Assembly: GCA_946406115.1 (NCBI GenBank)
Contig: OX291552.1
Location: forward strand, 6,386,001-6,450,000
Length of the DNA: 64,000 bases
Source of the DNA: Apoda limacodes
Taxonomy: Eukaryota; Arthropoda; Insecta; Lepidoptera; Limacodidae
Direction of reading: 5' to 3'
A program made the translations under genes and the position numbers. The notes under the pieces are model-generated. The model was not told the DNA's origin, ran no database searches, and saw only the letters and a list, made by a program, of their open reading frames with translations. Position 1 is the stretch's first letter. Each line of letters begins with the position of its first letter. Positions 43,711 through 54,775 of this stretch are shown piece after piece.

Positions 43711-44082
43711 GAGGGAAGTCATTTTATTAGGTCCGAAAATCAAAATATCTAAATTAGCGTTTTCTTTACGTCTTGTTACCTGGAGAATCGTTTGCCATCA
43801 TTTTAAGAGTGATGTCTCTGTGTGTGTGTTTGTGAGTAAGGGTGTATGTATGTATGTGAGCCTTTTTTGACCCTCGATATCTCAAGAACCAATGGACCAA
43901 TTTGTCTAATGACCATGTCAATCGATACGCCACGTCATGACTTTGATCTGAAAAGAGTGTGAGCAAAATCGGTCCAGCGGTTTGTTTTTTATCGCTAAAA
44001 AACTGTTTTTTAAAAATCTTTAAGTATAAATTCCCAAATAAAAAAAAAATCTCAAGAGAAGTTCGGTACTTGCTACCAAACT
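43711..44082 (-). mobile_element. Family C repeat, minus orientation
   Basis: TAGGTCCGAAAATCAAAATA, CATTTTAAGAGTGATGTCTC, a TGTG/TATG microsatellite (43817-43858), TCTCAAGAACCAATGGACCA, GCCACGTCATGACTTTGATC, AAAATCGGTCCAGCGGTTTG, ending AGAAGTTCGGTACTTGCTAC. Confidence 0.83.
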
Positions 44083-45304
44083 TTTTTCTTGTTTGCCTAT
44101 ATTTAATTAATAACTATCTTTTAATATTGTAATTCTGTTATCTTCGTGCAATAAAGTGTTTAAGTACTATGCTACATAGCGTTACGCTAAAGGCGTTCGC
44201 CGCTATCTTCTATTGTCTTTTCTTGTAGATACCGTTCTATACATTTTTATTGGTATTTCTTGTAGGTACACTTATATACATTTTATTGTTATTTCTATGT
44301 TTGTTTACAAAGATTTGTTTTTTTTTTTTGCATTATTTACAGATTACTATTATTTATTGGTAATTATGGATGGTCCAATAAATAAAGAAAAAAAGTTTTT
44401 TTTTGAAAGTCAAGTGGTCATTACGTAACTACGATTTTTAAGTCAACCAATAAGTATTATTATTAATTTCTCAAGTATATTAATTTCTTTACACCACTTG
44501 CTTTATGATGAGGAAAAATCTCGTAAGAAAACCTGCATACGTCAAGAAAGCGGTCAAGTCCGTATTGAACTAAGCAAGGATTCCTTAGAATGGGAATAGT
44601 CTAAAAATATGAACCGATTTTGTTTAAACCAACTTTTATTGATAATGCTTGTAAAGCCTTATTATGTTTTTTTTTGGTTTTATTTTACATGATTGAGAAG
44701 TCAGAGGGGGATGACACTTAAAATTTCAAAGTCACTACACACTACACCTTCAAAGACACTACACACAACTAAAAAATATACATAGAAGCGGAAAAGTTTT
44801 GTATAACCATTAATTAAATTTTTGGAGCCCTATCCAACAATTACCCACGCGATAGATACGCGAAAAAAGAAAATTTAACCAAAAATAAAATGGAGCTACT
44901 ACAAAAAAAAATTTCATCATTTTATTACCAAAAATTTAAGGCAAGGCAAGACATGTATTGACTCATTGTATATTTTCGAGCAATATCCTACCTATACTAC
45001 TCAATAATGTAATAAGCTATATTAAACGTAATTTATTACTATGCCACTACTACTATAGAACTGGCTATCTATCTTATCACCCGTCTCTAACTCCTCTATT
45101 TTCTTTGATACAACCTAACATAATAAATAAGGATTGTTTATTTATTTTTCTATAAAATCACCTATTGACACGTCAATACATAGATATATATACCTTCTAT
45201 CCAGTGTAACGTAAGCTATGCTCTAAAATTACTTTTATCTGACCTCGTATCGTATCGTATCACATTTAAACATATGTAATCCATACTTTCATTATTATAA
45301 ATAA
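44083..45304. other. Spacer with a diverged LINE-tail-like block
   Basis: 44460-44610 (TTCTCAAGTATATTAATTTC, TTTACACCACTTGCTTTATG, AAAACCTGCATACGTC) matches 50965-51030 (CTCAAGTACATTGATTATTT, ACACCACTGGCTTAGCGGTG, GAAACCTGCATATGTC) and looks like an old LINE 3' end. Otherwise AT-rich with CGTATCGTATCGTATC at 45245-45260. Confidence 0.45.
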
Positions 45305-45307
45305 TAA

Positions 45308-46012
45308 CACTGTGTGACAAATTTTTTTTTTTGTGCTCTAACATTTAATGAAACGGCTATTTTTTATCAAAATAAACCTGCTGAACAGAAAAACTTAAAT
45401 AGATTTTTTGTAACACGTATCATTTTAAAGTTATGATAAATTGATGTACTATAAATAAATAAAGACAGTATCAAAATTGTATATCATATTTTTTATTTAA
45501 ATTATTAATTTTACACAAAAAAAATGTTATATATATTGAGAAGTGACAACGAATCAAAATAGCTGAGGTTTAAGTGGTCAATATAAAAAATGAGCCAAAT
45601 ATTCCAAAAGAAAATGATGAAATATTAACTTTGCCTTAATTTTTCCTTAACTTTTCCGGATGATTTAAACACTTGCGGTGGTTACTTTTCTTCATGACTT
45701 TCGAAAAAAATGTTATGATTACCCAAATAAACTGTTAGAATTATCTTAAGACCACTAAAACTTTTAATTTATAGTCGTACACACAGACTAGTATTGTACC
45801 TAACGGTACAGACTTCAGTATTAAAAGAAATCTGCAATTAACAACGTTTGATCTTTTGTTTTTTACGAGGGTACACGTAAATAGTATTGACACTATAACT
45901 TAGAAACGTGACGTGTTAGACAACCATATCAATTGACAATGTTTTCAACAATGGAATAAGGAATTCAAAACACGTAATCTCATTTATGTTAGAAAAATCG
46001 TGTCACACAGTG
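45308..46012. mobile_element. Harbinger-like non-autonomous element with TAA target duplication
   Basis: Terminal inverted repeats CACTGTGTGACA (45308-45319) and TGTCACACAGTG (46001-46012) are perfect over 12 bp. TAA flanks both ends (45305-45307 and 46013-46015). The uninterrupted family F copy at 40613-40635 reads ATAAATAATAATGTTTGTTT, with the TAA present once, which proves the duplication. A 3-bp TWA duplication is the known signature of PIF/Harbinger transposons. The 705-bp interior has no ORF. Confidence 0.85.
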
Positions 46013-46480
46013 TAATGTTTGTTTATTTACTTTTTTGACGTAGTATATTTGACATCTCAATCTGTCATATAATTAAAATCCCATATCTAACCTCCCTGTA
46101 CTCATAATCACCATATACTAAAAATAAATAACTTACCTAATGTAAATAAATTCGACGCGAGTTCCGTCTTACGAATTTTCTATGAATTGTCTTATTTTGA
46201 AGTTTTCACTTCAAAAGCTGTATACATTTTATCATGTGTAATCCGCACTTTCATCTTTTCATCAACCCAATTTAATCTTACTATTTATTCGTCCTATAGA
46301 GTTTAACATTTTTTACCCATCACAAAGTGCACAACGCCGCTAAAAACGTATTTACTTCAAAATTATAATAGGCGTGGCATTATGGTTTCCGTCTTGCGAA
46401 TTTTTATGGCGCGGCATTATGGTTACCATATGACGATTAGTCTGACGCGAGTTTATCATTTTTTACCCATACCAAATTAA
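46013..46480 (+). mobile_element. Family F repeat, rearranged remainder
   Basis: AATGTTTGTTTATTTACTTT, TTGACGTAGTATATTTGACA and CATATACTAAAAATAAATAA follow the family order. The E-box block is then lost (GACGCGAGTTCCGTCTTACG only) and CACTTCAAAAGC occurs twice, at about 46208 and, as ACTTCAAAATTA, 46353. 46370-46460 repeats GCGTGGCATTATGGTTTCCG / GCGCGGCATTATGGTTACCA. Confidence 0.68.
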
Positions 46481-46483
46481 AAA

Positions 46484-46950
46484 AAACCGGCCAAGTGCGA
46501 GTTGGACCGAGGGTTCCGTAACTACCACCATTTATGTAATCTACAAACAGAAACAAAAATATTTTTATATTTGAGTTGATTAAATGAAAGGTAAATTTCG
46601 GTTTACGATTTATGACGTATTAAAAAAAAAACTACTTACTAGATCTTGTTCAAACCAATTTTCGGTGGAAGTTTGCGTGGTAATGAACATCATATATATT
46701 TTTTTTAGTTTTATCATTCTCTTATTTTAGAAGTTTCAGGAGGGGGGGGACACATTTTACCACTTTGGAAGTGTCTCTCGCGCAAACTATTCAGTTTAGA
46801 AAAAAATGATAGAAACATCAATATCATTTTTAAAGCTATCCATAGATACCCCACACGTATGGGTTTGATGAAAAAAACATTTTTGAGTTTCAGTTCTAAA
46901 TATGGGACCCCAAAAATTTATTGTTTTTTTTCTATTTATTCTATGTTTTC
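46484..46950 (+). mobile_element. Family E interspersed repeat with intact start, cut at its end
   Basis: It begins AAACCGGCCAAGTGCGAGTT, GGACCGAGGGTTCCGTAACT, then TGTAATCTACAAACAG and the body as at 21915. It stops after CTAAATATGGGACCCCAAAA and passes at about 46945 into LINE E. Confidence 0.8.
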
Positions 46951-47782
46951 AAAAACCAGTTTCAAGAGCTCTGGCGTCACGCTTTCGGAGTTTCATGACG
47001 CGTGATGGCGTTGTGGTTTTAATGGGATCGGGCGGTATACGACACAGGGTTATCTCAATGTCCGATCTAAATAATATTTCTGTTGGAGCTATAGCCGAGT
47101 CCAATGCATCCGCGAATTATATTCACATTTTTCTTTTTAAACTTTTGTTTTTTTGTTTCGGATTGGATAGCTTTTGTTGTTAATTTGATATTGGATATAT
47201 TTATTTTTGTGTATTTATTCTATTATATTTATATATTATAATTCGGTTTTATTTACAATGCACGACCATAATGGCAGTTTTTCAAGTAATATTTTTTTTT
47301 TAGTATCGACAAATGATTGATTGAACAGTGACGATAGTTTTAACAGTACCTCTACTTCACTCATTTATTATTGCTCAATGTATTTATTATTCTGATATGC
47401 TTACCCTTTGATAAAAAGGATATTCATGCTCTTGTAGTATCTAAATCCTGGTTGCAAGCCTTGTCACCCTCGTTTGCCTATCACACCAGCAAAGTAATCT
47501 TAGTAGGATGGATGTAACTAATTCATCCGATAGACAGTACCTCTACTTCACTCAGCGCACACCTCAATTCTACCTTCTTAGATTGTCTAAAAAACTTTAA
47601 CATCATACATATTATTGCACAATGTATTCCGGAACATTATTCTGATGTGCTTACCCTTTGATAAAAAGGATATTCATGCTCTTGTAGTATCTAAATCCTG
47701 GTTGCAAGCCTTGTCACCCTCGTTTGCCTATCACACCAGCAACGTAATTTTAGTCGATGGATGTAACTAATTCATCCGATGA
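46951..47782 (+). pseudogene. LINE E: 5' region and endonuclease start, internally duplicated
   Basis: A GC-richer 5' leader (46960-47105) is followed by ATG 47258 with the frame MHDHNGSFSS, decayed afterwards. The endonuclease start is present twice: 47343-47532 and 47533-47780. Both copies carry ACAGTACCTCTACTTCACTC, TTACCCTTTGATAAAAAGGA, CTTGTAGTATCTAAATCCTG and TATCACACCAGCAA. The first lacks about 60 bp. In translation (second copy) DIHALVVSKSWLQALSPSF resembles the endonuclease segment with the catalytic Glu (usual SExWL), here Lys. Jockey-group, inferred. Confidence 0.7.
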
Positions 47783-48009
47783 TGCTCAGCAATTAAATAA
47801 GGGTGTGGTGATAAATGATTCAAACCACGGCTCAGTAAGCACAGCCAGGTAGACCGGTAACCTTAATAAGATAGCCATAAGTGGCTGGGCTGGATTAAAA
47901 TGGTAGAGTGTGGTAAAGTTCACAATGGACGAAGCTGATTGATTAAATAGTATTGTGTGTTTAGATTTTGTAGAATTGAATTAACTGATGCAATTTTAAT
48001 TACAAACAG
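47783..48009. other. Junction with repeat-like sequence
   Basis: CAGCCAGGTAGACCGGTAAC and ATAGCCATAAGTGGCTGGGC at 47845-47893 look like part of a LINE 3' region. It ends in the acceptor of the following exon candidate. Confidence 0.4.
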
Positions 48010-48135
48010 GATGACGAGCACAATTCAGCTGAGGGTCAATGACTGCTCCTCATTCTGCACCACGCCTGTGGATATGACAGAGCCCCACGTCATTTCCGTA
48101 AAAGTTGGATTTTTCAACATCAACCCAGCTACCAC
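48010..48135 (+). CDS. Likely host exon, unrecognised protein
   Basis: TTTTAATTACAAACAG ends at 48009 and the donor AC/GTAAGC starts at 48136. The 126 nt between form an open frame entered with one base of a split codon and left with two, so skipping it would keep the frame. It encodes MTSTIQLRVNDCSSFCTTPV and DMTEPHVISVKVGFFNINPA. Third positions are C/G-rich (GTC, AAC, CCC, ATC), unlike the surrounding AT-rich DNA. Two Cys and a Thr/Ser-rich start suggest an extracellular segment, but I recognise no family. No flanking exon was found in the window. Confidence 0.55.
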
Positions 48136-48419
48136 GTAAGCGTCTTTATTGTTAAACGTACATATGTCTTATCTTGTGACAATATGAACAGATTAAAATA
48201 CCTGTGTTGCCGATTTAGCATCTGCTAAACTAAAACACAATGTAATTTGGTTAGTCGTACACGTTACACAATTTTTTTATTTAAATTTACTTAAAAACAT
48301 AATAAATAGTAAAAAAATCTTAAAATTAAATTTAGAGCAGAAGTTTTAATCAATAAAATATCGCAGCTTTTAATGCTGACTTTGGAAGGTTAAGGAACAT
48401 CATATTTCCTTTGATTTAC
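48136..48419 (+). other. Presumed intronic sequence
   Basis: AT-rich sequence following the donor at 48136; no repeat recognised. Confidence 0.4.
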
Positions 48420-48690
48420 AATAAACCATCATCATTTCAGCTCCATCGGGTCTAGGTCTACGTTTTGCCTACTAGTACGTGGTCCAAGACACGTTACTCC
48501 TACAGATAGACCATCTGATTGTTACTTCAGCTTCATGATTCTGCAAGCTATGTTGGTTACCTTAGTTCTCTTTCGAGTGTACTCTTTTCAATTTCAGTCC
48601 TTTAGTGACTCCTAAGCAGAACGTGTCGCCGTGACACTACTGGTTTCTATATTTCTCTATGAAATACTTTCTGTAGCTAGCGACGCTGTG
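48420..48690 (-). pseudogene. RTE-like LINE C-terminal relic
   Basis: The minus strand reads KVTNIACRIMKLK, a stop, then RTSRQNVDLDPMEL, resembling the C-terminal KVTDIAQRIAKLKWQWAGH-type region that ends RTE-group ORFs in moths. Stops and shifts interrupt it, and its ends are not defined. Confidence 0.45.
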
Positions 48691-48970
48691 TTCGACCATC
48701 GAACTGTGATTTATATAAACGACAATACTCTGTGAATTATTTTTATCCCATTTCAAATGCTTATTGATCAGTCATTTTTGGTCAGCATTTCAACATAGGA
48801 GGTGTGTTGTTCCCCGCTTTTTTCTTTATACTTGTATATAAAAGAAACGAAGTATTCATCGTCTTATTCCTCTTCTAAAAAAAGATACAAGAGTAAATTA
48901 CGATCGCTGTTCTCAAACACGTCAGAGATCTTCACCCACGGAACATTTAGAACCAACTGGAATACGGCGC

Positions 48971-49080
48971 TGGCGTCTGCAGTTAGGTTCTGAATCATGA
49001 CTGCAGATACATGACGCCAAACAGGTGACGTGTTCGACGTGTTGCTGCGACATACATAACGAAGCAACACGTCACCTGTT
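48971..49080. repeat. Two adjacent hairpins
   Basis: Hairpin 1: TGGCGTC (48971-48977) pairs with GACGCCA (49013-49019), with CTGCAG inside each side. Hairpin 2 follows without a gap: AACAGGTGACGTGTT (49020-49034) pairs perfectly with AACACGTCACCTGTT (49066-49080) over 15 bp around a 31-base loop. Confidence 0.85.
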
Positions 49081-49789
49081 GTTGCTGCCTGTAGACGGCT
49101 ACGTTTCACCGCGCGCTATTTGACTTTAAATTTATGGACTAATTTGTTGTCAATGTCTGCGGTATAAATCTACGCATGAAATTTAGTTTGTGATCAATAT
49201 TTTTTTTCATGAAACTACGAAGTAGGTATACTCCTGAATTTTCGATTTTGGTTGTAAATAAGGCATTAGTGGTTTCATATTCAAAAATGTCAACAAGAAA
49301 TTTGCTTTAAAAAAATGAATATGCGAGCCGGTTTCTTACTCCAGTTTTTCATGCAGCTGAACATCGCCTTTGGTAATTAGATGCTTTCTAACACTTAGTG
49401 TTATAATAAAACTGAACCTAGATACTGTATTGTAGTCTGTAGCTCTACAAATAAAAGTTATTCAGTGAAATTGGCACCCAAGTTTGTTAAATTTATTTTC
49501 ATGAAGTAAACTTTGCCACACTTGTTTAAGAAATCGCAGATGTATCATGCAAACATCTAAATAGGTAACATATCAAAGACCTGAAGCCTTTGAAGCCCTG
49601 AACTAAAATGTCCTCTCGTTATTTTTGCCAGAAAACGTAGACATAATGTAGAATATGTAAACATATAATAGTCGTATGTTTATTTCGTCTCATTACCGTT
49701 TCGGCTTATGATAACACGACGCGTGTCATGTATTTTGCCTTTTGCTTCGGATTCCGTTTATAAATGACAAAAATAAAACCATTTTTTAT
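49081..49789. other. Unassigned spacer
   Basis: AT-rich; no supported feature. Confidence 0.4.
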
Positions 49790-50085
49790 CACTTAGGTAG
49801 CAAATAAACCCCATATGGTAGTCCTTAGAGGAAACCTTGTCGGGGAACTCAGCCAGTTCTCCATGTGGGATCGGATTTGCGACTTGTAACACAGCAACGT
49901 TTGCTTCGAGGTGAAGTACTGCTTCGATCTGTTTAGTACTCCAACCTTTTTGAACGCCAGATTCACCTCGTCTTGCAAATGATATCGGAACTGAACATCG
50001 CTAGATATGTCAATACCAAGGATCCCAATGCTCTTGGAGATGGTGAGGGGTATGTTCTGGAATTGCGGTACCACACTGCATTATA
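49790..50085 (-). pseudogene. CR1-type LINE, RT thumb fragment
   Basis: The minus frame 50074-49793 reads PLTISKSIGILGIDISSDVQ, AFKKVGVLNRSKQYFT and LLCYKSQIRSHMENW, the segment just after the catalytic YADD in this LINE family. Its expected continuation is the tail seen at 3905 and 8555. Both ends are cut. Confidence 0.82.
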
Positions 50086-51959
50086 GTTTCGTCATGTACT
50101 TCCTTTCGGTTCGTTTGTTAATTTGGTTTTTTAATTCATAGGCCATTTTTGCATCAATTTTCATAAGTTTTGTGAGTTATTGGCTTACAAAGTAAAAATT
50201 CTAGGTTCCGTACCGCGACAGAATGCACGAACCCGACTCGCACTTGAACTGTTTTAATTATTTGTAGTTTAATTATAAAACTTACTCTATTAAATTTTTA
50301 AGATTGAAGCACGTATGTATTACCGTTTTTACAATAGAGCAAAGCAATCAAGAACTTTTGTTTGATTGTTTTTGCTTAAAGTTGATTTTTGGCACAGTGA
50401 TTGCGAAGGAGACGCTAAAGAACATAGACTACTTTCTATACCAAAAAAATCCCGCAGAGAAAACTGTAACTGAATTATATGTGGAGTAACTATCTATAGC
50501 ATATAGCTATAGCAAACTTTGTTACCATACAGGGACACAGAGGACTCTATCTTTCTTATTTCTCACTACTGCTTCTTAGATAAGCTGTTTGAGATGACTG
50601 GTTGGCTATATAAATTTATCCATAACTGTTGACATCTTTAACACAGGATTCCTTCTCCTATCTACAGATGAACATCAGGAGGCACTTTCCATGTGCAGTC
50701 GATTCGTTCAAGCTCAAGCACTTTTTCTCTTCAGTTTCTTATCTCAAAATTATTTAGACCGCACAACTGAAGAGAGCCATACCTCAGTTATAACTTTTCA
50801 TTAAAGACGTGGGTCTTCTCTAGTTGGTGGTACCTACGCTTTGGAATTCTAAGCCGTTTTATTAGGTCTGTCACTCTCTCTTGCTTACGAAGTGTTTCGA
50901 TTTTGCCGTGTGTCCTGAGTGACGCCAGGTATGAGCCCCGCGTGTATTTATGAGTCTTTTTTTTATATTTCTCAAGTACATTGATTATTTACACCACTGG
51001 CTTAGCGGTGAAGGAAACCTGCATATGTCAAAAACTTGCGTTTGGACTATAGCCTCCCCCATCGGTGATAGTAGACCGTGACCGCACAGGGAAAGGTATA
51101 AGTTACTAAGTAAAGGCTGCTAAAAGGCCACTTTTTGTTTGGTTTGTGTTGGTCGTTCAAAAAATCAACCAAAATATGGTACATTTACAATTCGTACAAA
51201 TCTACAAATTCCAGTTCAATATCAATCCAGGGTTTCGCTAAATAGCAAAGTAAAAAAAAATGTGAGATTTTTGGAATATTTTTTGGGAACTATTTTACTT
51301 GTCTGTTTTTGAAAAATATACAGCTTCAAAATTGCCCTTATGCCTACTGCCTCGATTAGCTTGGACATCACCATTAATACTATTTCTCTGTATCACAGAA
51401 TACTGTGATATCACATAGAATGAATTGTGTAAATAAAAATATAGTTTTTTTTAATAACAAGCTTTTATTACTTGTTAATAAAAATATTTGAGAATTAAAA
51501 AAAATGAAATTACTAATTAACTCTTCTATTTTATAAGTAAATTTTAGCCCATTTTTTAAAAATAAAAGTGCATTTATTTGTGCTCTATTTTTCTTGCCAT
51601 CAAAATGCTAACGCTTAAATTTTTAATAAAAGCGTGTTACATTTTGACTGCAAGAGAAATAGAGAAGGTGTAAATTGTTTTTTTTTTTAAATTTTTCAGA
51701 TCATTTTATTAATTAGTAACAAAAGCTTATTTTTAAAAGAATTTTTTTTTTGCTCAAGTTTTATTTTGAACTTTTTAGTATTTATGATTCGGGATTTTTA
51801 ATAATTTTGCTCTCACATGTCGCGTCACATGTTTATACACCCTCATACCATTTAGCCCTCGGCACGTGCTCACCTTGGCATTGGGTCATCCATCTAACCA
51901 AATACAATTCACACTCACAAAAAATGGATTTTCCCAAATCCGATGGGGTTGCACATTAA
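50086..51959. other. Mostly unassigned, with small repeat scraps
   Basis: 50203-50257 (AGGTTCCGTACCGCGACAGA, GAACCCGACTCGCACTTGAA) is a short family A/B end-to-end remnant. 50640-50940 is GC-richer and may hold an old minus-strand coding relic without a recognisable motif. 50965-51110 is the LINE-tail-like block shared with 44460-44610. The remainder is AT-rich. Confidence 0.4.
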
Positions 51960-52260
51960 TATTATCTATTACCAAAGTACTCATCAAGACAATTCAAACG
52001 AGCCCTAACTCAATGCGGTTACGTTTTTTCGTTACGGAGATCCTACAGCCACCTTCCAGCTCCATCATCAGACCCTGGGGATCATCTAGAGACAAGTTAC
52101 TCGTCAAGACGAATTATACGAGCCTAATCTCAATGAGGTTATTTCGTTTTATAACGGAGTTTCTATGGCCACCTTCCAGCTCCATCATCAGATCAGCTCT
52201 ATGACATCATAATATTGCATTGTCATTTCAGCTCAATTGGAAACCGGAAAGTGTGTCAAA
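51960..52260 (+). mobile_element. Family G repeat, plus orientation, clearest copy
   Basis: The block GCCACCTTCCAGCTCCATCA TCAGA occurs at 52048 and 52168, exactly 120 bp apart, each preceded by a CGGAG(A/T)T block and followed (first unit) by AAGTTACTCGTCAAGACGAA. It closes TCAGCTCAATTGGAAACCGG AAAG. The whole is the reverse of 27360-27672. Confidence 0.78.
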
Positions 52261-52356
52261 TCTAACTTGCAAGATTTCATTACAGACAGACAACGGATAA
52301 GTGAAAGTAAATAAAATCTTGTAACAATTAAAAAGTAATTTAAAAAATTAAAAAAA

Positions 52357-53367
52357 CCCGACTGCGGATTAAAAAAATAAAAGGTAATCTTAAGAGGTAA
52401 CTAAAAACCAAAACAGCAAATAGGCAACAACACGATTTGCTAGAGTCAAACGATCTTAAAGATACGGCCGACCAACTCAAGTTTATTTTCGGACTTACAC
52501 AATGTAGCATAGCGGCTACAGACTACACCTACATGCACTTAACCGGGTTCTGTTATTATTCAAGTCAACTTTTATGTAATTGGCTTGCCTTTGTGGTCTA
52601 GAAGCTGTAGAGTTAGGTTAAGATAAGAGGTTTTTATATTTTGACAAGCGTTCTGATAATAACTCGGCACATTATTTACCAGAATGCGGCATAGCCCAAA
52701 AGGAGGGTAGGTATATGTGTTTGACTTGTATGTATGTGGGAGTCTATGGTCCCCTGGTAACGACTAAACCGATTTTAATAAATAATTCGTCCTAACCACT
52801 AGAGTGTCAAAAGGTTATATCAAAATTATTGAAATACAAAATGGCGAATTCTTGGCGTTAAATTGCTTTTTAGGGTTCCGTACCTTAAAAGGAAAAAACG
52901 GAACCCTTATAGGATCAGTTGTGCGTCCGCCTGTCCGTCTGTCAAGACCCTTTTTCTCAGGAACGCGTGGAGGTATGTAGCTAAAATTTATACCAAATAC
53001 TCAGCTCTACTATACCTTGGAGCTGTGAAAAAATCAAACTTCTAAGCCAACGCAATCAAAAGATACAGCCGTTTATGCCGCAAAGTTTCGAAACTCGCAA
53101 GAAAATCAAAACCTACAGGTTACTTCCCGTGAACTCAGAATCTTGAAACTTGGTACGAAGCAACGTCTTGTAGCACAGGTAAAGGAAAAATTGCAAATAA
53201 CGTAAATTATTATTTCAATTATATAATATTTTTTTTTTATTAATATACAACAACATATAATAAGTTTGCACGACACCCTCGGTGCGTGAGCCAGACTCGC
53301 ACTTGGCCGGTTTTTTGCTTTTCAGTTACTATGATTACCTTTTATTTTTTTTTAATCTGCAGTCGGG
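52357..53367. mobile_element. Family J foldback pair enclosing another repeat
   Basis: 52357-52389 (CCCGACTGCGGATTAAAAAA, AAGGTAATC) and the reverse complement of 53333-53367 (CCCGACTGCAGATTAAAAAA, AAGGTAATC) are inverted copies 1 kb apart. Between them lie a family J-type interior (52690-52868, shared with 54495-54660) and a family B copy (52872-53316), so the foldback element has been enlarged by insertion. Confidence 0.75.
52872..53316 (+). mobile_element. Family B interspersed repeat
   Basis: AGGGTTCCGTACCTTAAAAG, GAACCCTTATAGGATCAGTT, GACCCTTTTTCTCAGGAACG, CAACGCAATCAAAAGATACA, ATCTTGAAACTTGGTACGAA, ending GTGCGTGAGCCAGACTCGCA CTTGGCCGG plus T run. It shares its two ends with family A but not the interior. 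An inverted relative is at 61830-62240. Confidence 0.83.
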
Positions 53368-53369
53368 AT

Positions 53370-53455
53370 TTTTAAGCTATTGCATAGCTTTTTTCGCGGG
53401 ATCTGAGCGCAGCGACCGAATCAAGAAATTTCATAACGAAAAAACTTAACAACGG
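53370..53455. repeat. Palindromic module shared with 25430-25505
   Basis: TTTTAAGCTATTGCATAGCT, TCTGAGCGCAGCGACCGAAT, CAAGAAATTTCATAACGAAA. It directly adjoins the CCCGACTGC end of the family J element. The AAGCTAT/ATAGCTT arms flank a TGC loop. Confidence 0.7.
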
Positions 53456-54775
53456 CAAACTTGACTGTACGGAATTTTTTTTTATGACAATCATAAGTTT
53501 AGGAGTTTTATTAATATGTTATGAGAGTCGAAACAGTTTTATTTGCTAGTTATTTAACTTTTTTCAATGAAATTTCGTCTACGTTTTCCATAATAAATAA
53601 ATTAGACGATTATGGTTTTATTTTATTGCGAAAGAGTGTTATTTTGTAGCAAAACAAAAAATACATTATAACGTCGTACATAAATAACGTCGAGTGGGCC
53701 GGCCATTACGCGGCTCTCGCCTTCCATCAGTCAGCCGCAGCGCCTCGTCGAGAGCACCTGCGTACAAGTTTGTTGCGCCCACCCCGCTGCCGCAAACGAA
53801 TTTTTTTTAACGATATTTACTTCTTATTTATTTTATAAAAGAAAAAAAATTGATTTTTTATCGATCACCACGCTCAAAAAGTAACTTCAATTAATATCAA
53901 ATAAAAAAAAATACTGCATAAATAAAAATAAATAAATAATTATAATTGCATAAGTTGATAAAAAATGCTATGTATGCTTTACCACGGCAGGCCCCGAGTG
54001 GCACTGTTTTTGAATTACTTTTTAATTGTAACTGTATTTTTCAAACTTTTGCTAAAGCATAGCCGTGATAGTGCTTTAGACTCTGAGAAATACTTTTTGA
54101 ATATTAAAAATATAAAAACGTATAATTTATTTTATTTACTCATTTTATTCCTCTTTGATCGTCCTATTAATATGAAATTCCATATTTATATTCATAAAAA
54201 ATGTCCACGAAATTTATTTAAATGCTAGAGCTATAAATTATGAATTCTTTTGTCGAATATTTGAATCTTCGTATTTACCGGTGGGTGGTAAATTGTCCTT
54301 TACCAATCGGGTACAATTTTGCAGTTATCAACTTAATGTTGACAATAATTCTAATGAAGTCTTGTTTTATTTTGCAGTCGAGACTGTATTTGATAGGGTT
54401 GTTAATTTTTAAGATCTTTTCCTATGTATTTTGCACATAGTAGCTGTGTGTCCTACCCACTTGCCAACTTATTAACCGACTGTGACAAAGCCTGAAAGGA
54501 GAGTTATGTGTTTGATCTATATGTATGTCCGACTCTATGTTCCCTCGTAACCGATTTTTATAAATTATACGTGGTGGATTCGTCTTAACCACTAGTGTGT
54601 AATAGACTATATTAAAATTATTGGAAATCATTTTGGCGACTTTTTGGCGCCAAATTGCGTGGCATAAAAATTCTATCTTTCTTAACTTATCGAATGCGGT
54701 ATCGAAATAAAGAATTTTAAAAGATGATTTCAAGCAAAAATATGAAAATAAATAATAAAAAGCTATATATAAAAA
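53456..54775. other. Mosaic spacer
   Basis: 53690-53800 is GC-rich (GGGCCGGCCATTACGCGGCT, CGCCTCGTCGAGAGCACCTG) with no frame recognised. 53975-54012 is the CCACGGCAGGCCCCGAGTGG block shared with 26240. 54495-54660 is a diverged family J interior (CGACTCTATGTTCCCTCGTA). The rest is AT-rich with chance frames. Confidence 0.45.

Noticed and set aside
46902..47183. 93-codon plus frame with a TRDGVVVLMGSGG stretch
   Set aside because: It spans the junction of a family E repeat and the 5' leader of LINE E; no nucleotide-binding motif holds up and it precedes the LINE start codon at 47258.
50640..50940. RTE-like C-terminal coding on the minus strand
   Set aside because: Only a vague resemblance (KxQERVTDLIKRL); no diagnostic motif, so it is left unassigned.
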